From contig NZ_CP108394.1 in the NCBI RefSeq assembly GCF_041435215.1, positions 1,302,001 through 1,366,000 on the forward strand: 64,000 nucleotides of DNA. The letters are read 5' to 3'. Shown here piece by piece: positions 62,750-64,000 of this stretch. The stretch comes from Streptomyces sp. NBC_01314. Lineage in GTDB: Bacteria > Actinomycetota > Actinomycetes > Streptomycetales > Streptomycetaceae. Both the position numbers and the translations under genes were made by a program. Positions within the stretch are counted from its first letter, which is position 1. Each line of letters starts with the position of its first letter. The notes below the pieces were generated by a model. That model worked only from the letters and a program-made list of their open reading frames with translations. It did not search any database and was not told the origin of the DNA.

Positions 62750-64000
62750 GCGCGGGTGCTCTCGGTGAGCATGCGGGTGATCTCGACCCGCTTGACCTTC
62801 CAGGTGGACGTCATCGGCAGTTCCTCGAACCGCCACTGCCGGGGCTCGGCCATGGTGGGCAGGTCGGCCGTGGCCTCGTGCCAGCGCCGCAGGTCCAGGG
62901 GGCGTTCACCGCGTACGCACACCACGGGGACGGGTTCACGGTCGACGCCGGGGACGATGACGACCTCGCGCAGCTCCTCCAGGCGGGACATCAGGGTGTC
63001 CTCGACCTCCAGGTTGCTGTGCACGGAGTCGATCTGGTCGATCTCGCGGTCGATGAGGTGGAGGGCGCCCCAGCGGCTCTGGTAGCCCATGTCGCCCATC
63101 TGCCACCAGCCGCTGTCGAGTTGACGCAGATAGCGCTCCCGGGCGCCGATGTAGGTGAGGATGCGGCCCCGGGTGCGGGCCTCGATGCGGCCTGCGGTGC
63201 CGGGGGCGACCCGCCGCCCGGCGTCGTCGGCGACGCGGACGCGGGTGAAGCCGGGGATGCCGATGCCGACCCGGCGGCCGTCGGCGCGGGCGGCGCTGCG
63301 GCGGGTGAACCACTGGAAGGCGACCGGGCCGGTCTCGCTCTGCCCGTAGAGCTGGATGAGCCACGGCGAGCGCCGCTTGGACGCGTCGAGCAGTCGCTGC
63401 ACGGTGCGCGGGTGGATGGCGTCGAAGGTGGAGCCGTACGAGCGGACGCGGGACAGCGGTGCGCCGGGCGCGTCGGCCAGCTCCTCCCACAGGACGAAGG
63501 TGTTGGGGTGCGTCTCGACGATGCCGGGGCGGTGGCGGGCGAGCAGCGGGCCCACGTTCGACGGTTCCGGGTCGACGATCAGGAGCAGGGGGCTGCCGAA
63601 GTGCAGCAGGACGCCGAGCAGGTGGTAGAAGCGCGAGTGCACGAACGACATGTGCAGGGCCGCGGTCTCGCCGCGCGTGGGCCAGCCCATGGCCTTCTGC
63701 GGGACGAGCCGGTTCCACATGGTGTTCGGGCAGTGCACGGCCAGCTTGGGGAGGCCGGTGGTGCCGGAGCTGTGGGTGATGAGGGAGGGGTCGCGGGGGT
63801 GGAGGCGGACGGCGGCCGGGGTCGGGGCACCCGCGTACTTCTGCAGCGGTTCGGCGCCGGGGGCGTCGTCGACGGAGAGCGTGCGCCGTACCAGGCCGGT
63901 GAGTCCGACGTCCTTCAGGGGGCCTTCGAGCTTGGCCCGGTCGGTGATCAGCCAGGGCTGGTGGAGGCGTTCGAGGAGCTGTCCGACCACCGGGCCCGCG
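62746..64000 (-). CDS. AMP-binding acyl/aryl ligase, N-terminus outside window
   Basis: The C-terminal 417 or so residues of an adenylating enzyme. The P-loop is HSSGTTGLPKLAV; QLYGQSETGPVAFQWF and WWQMGDMGYQSRWG are the adenylate motifs, and the final STWKVKRVEITRML contains the catalytic lysine of the C-terminal domain. It is open at the right edge of the window. It heads the leftward operon with the monooxygenase and aminotransferase, and probably activates an acid for CoA or a carrier protein. Confidence 0.88.
   Translation of the reverse strand, partial: AGPVVGQLLERLHQPWLITDRAKLEGPLKDVGLTGLVRRTLSVDDAPGAEPLQKYAGAPTPAAVRLHPRDPSLITHSSGTTGLPKLAVHCPNTMWNRLVPQKAMGWPTRGETAALHMSFVHSRFYHLLGVLLHFGSPLLLIVDPEPSNVGPLLARHRPGIVETHPNTFVLWEELADAPGAPLSRVRSYGSTFDAIHPRTVQRLLDASKRRSPWLIQLYGQSETGPVAFQWFTRRSAARADGRRVGIGIPGFTRVRVADDAGRRVAPGTAGRIEARTRGRILTYIGARERYLRQLDSGWWQMGDMGYQSRWGALHLIDREIDQIDSVHSNLEVEDTLMSRLEELREVVIVPGVDREPVPVVCVRGERPLDLRRWHEATADLPTMAEPRQWRFEELPMTSTWKVKRVEITRMLTESTRA

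Overview
The window is very GC-rich with dense, often ATGA-coupled operons, Tat and Sec signal peptides, S-adenosyl-methyltransferase (DUF574), DUF4032, ANTAR/GAF and SpoIIE-type regulators and a class IV aminotransferase/acyl-ligase locus. Together these point to a Streptomyces (or close actinomycete) chromosome. No rRNA, tRNA, CRISPR array, prophage or intact transposon was seen.

Left part (1-13.7 kb): the end of an STM4012-type radical SAM gene, an STM4011-type radical SAM protein and a thioesterase form one coupled operon. A CitA/CitB-type two-component system faces a tctCBA tricarboxylate transporter across a regulatory region with a perfect inverted repeat and a 36-bp tandem repeat. Then come an acyl-CoA synthetase, a DUF4032 kinase-like protein and a universal stress protein.

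Middle (13.7-28.8 kb): a three-gene redox-signalling operon (receiver/flavoprotein fusion, cyclic-nucleotide-domain histidine kinase, UBP zinc finger) is the most unusual system here. It is followed by a threonine/serine dehydratase, a PobA-like hydroxylase, a large Tat-exported PD40/amidohydrolase, small membrane proteins, an RpiR regulator and a TerD-CAP-CAP fusion whose linker is a translated intergenic repeat.

Centre (28.9-43 kb): a secreted serine hydrolase, a 5'-truncated GH65 phosphorylase pseudogene, an ANTAR protein and a P-loop kinase lead to a sugar-uptake locus. It contains a substrate-binding lipoprotein, two permeases, a lyase-like protein, a ROK regulator and a divergent BadF/ROK-type sugar kinase. 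The ROK and kinase genes share one palindromic operator lying between face-to-face promoters. A Tat-exported PAP2 phosphatase with an autotransporter-type beta repeat follows.

Right part (43-64 kb): a SpoIIE phosphatase; a peptidoglycan-binding membrane protein next to a MITE-like inverted repeat; a split stress module (histidine kinase, DUF4333 protein, ABC ATPase, FtsX-type permease, response regulator); an F420-type oxidoreductase; a HAD phosphatase; a DUF574 methyltransferase with a GNAT enzyme; a membrane-anchored streptogrisin-like protease; a second ROK regulator divergent from a Gfo/Idh/MocA dehydrogenase; an L,D-transpeptidase; and an AhpD-like protein. The window ends in a leftward acyl-ligase/flavin monooxygenase/class IV aminotransferase operon that runs off the edge.

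All family names come from reading motifs by eye; no database search was run. Several starts were moved inward from the longest open frame because of ribosome-binding sites, ATGA overlaps or family-like N-termini.
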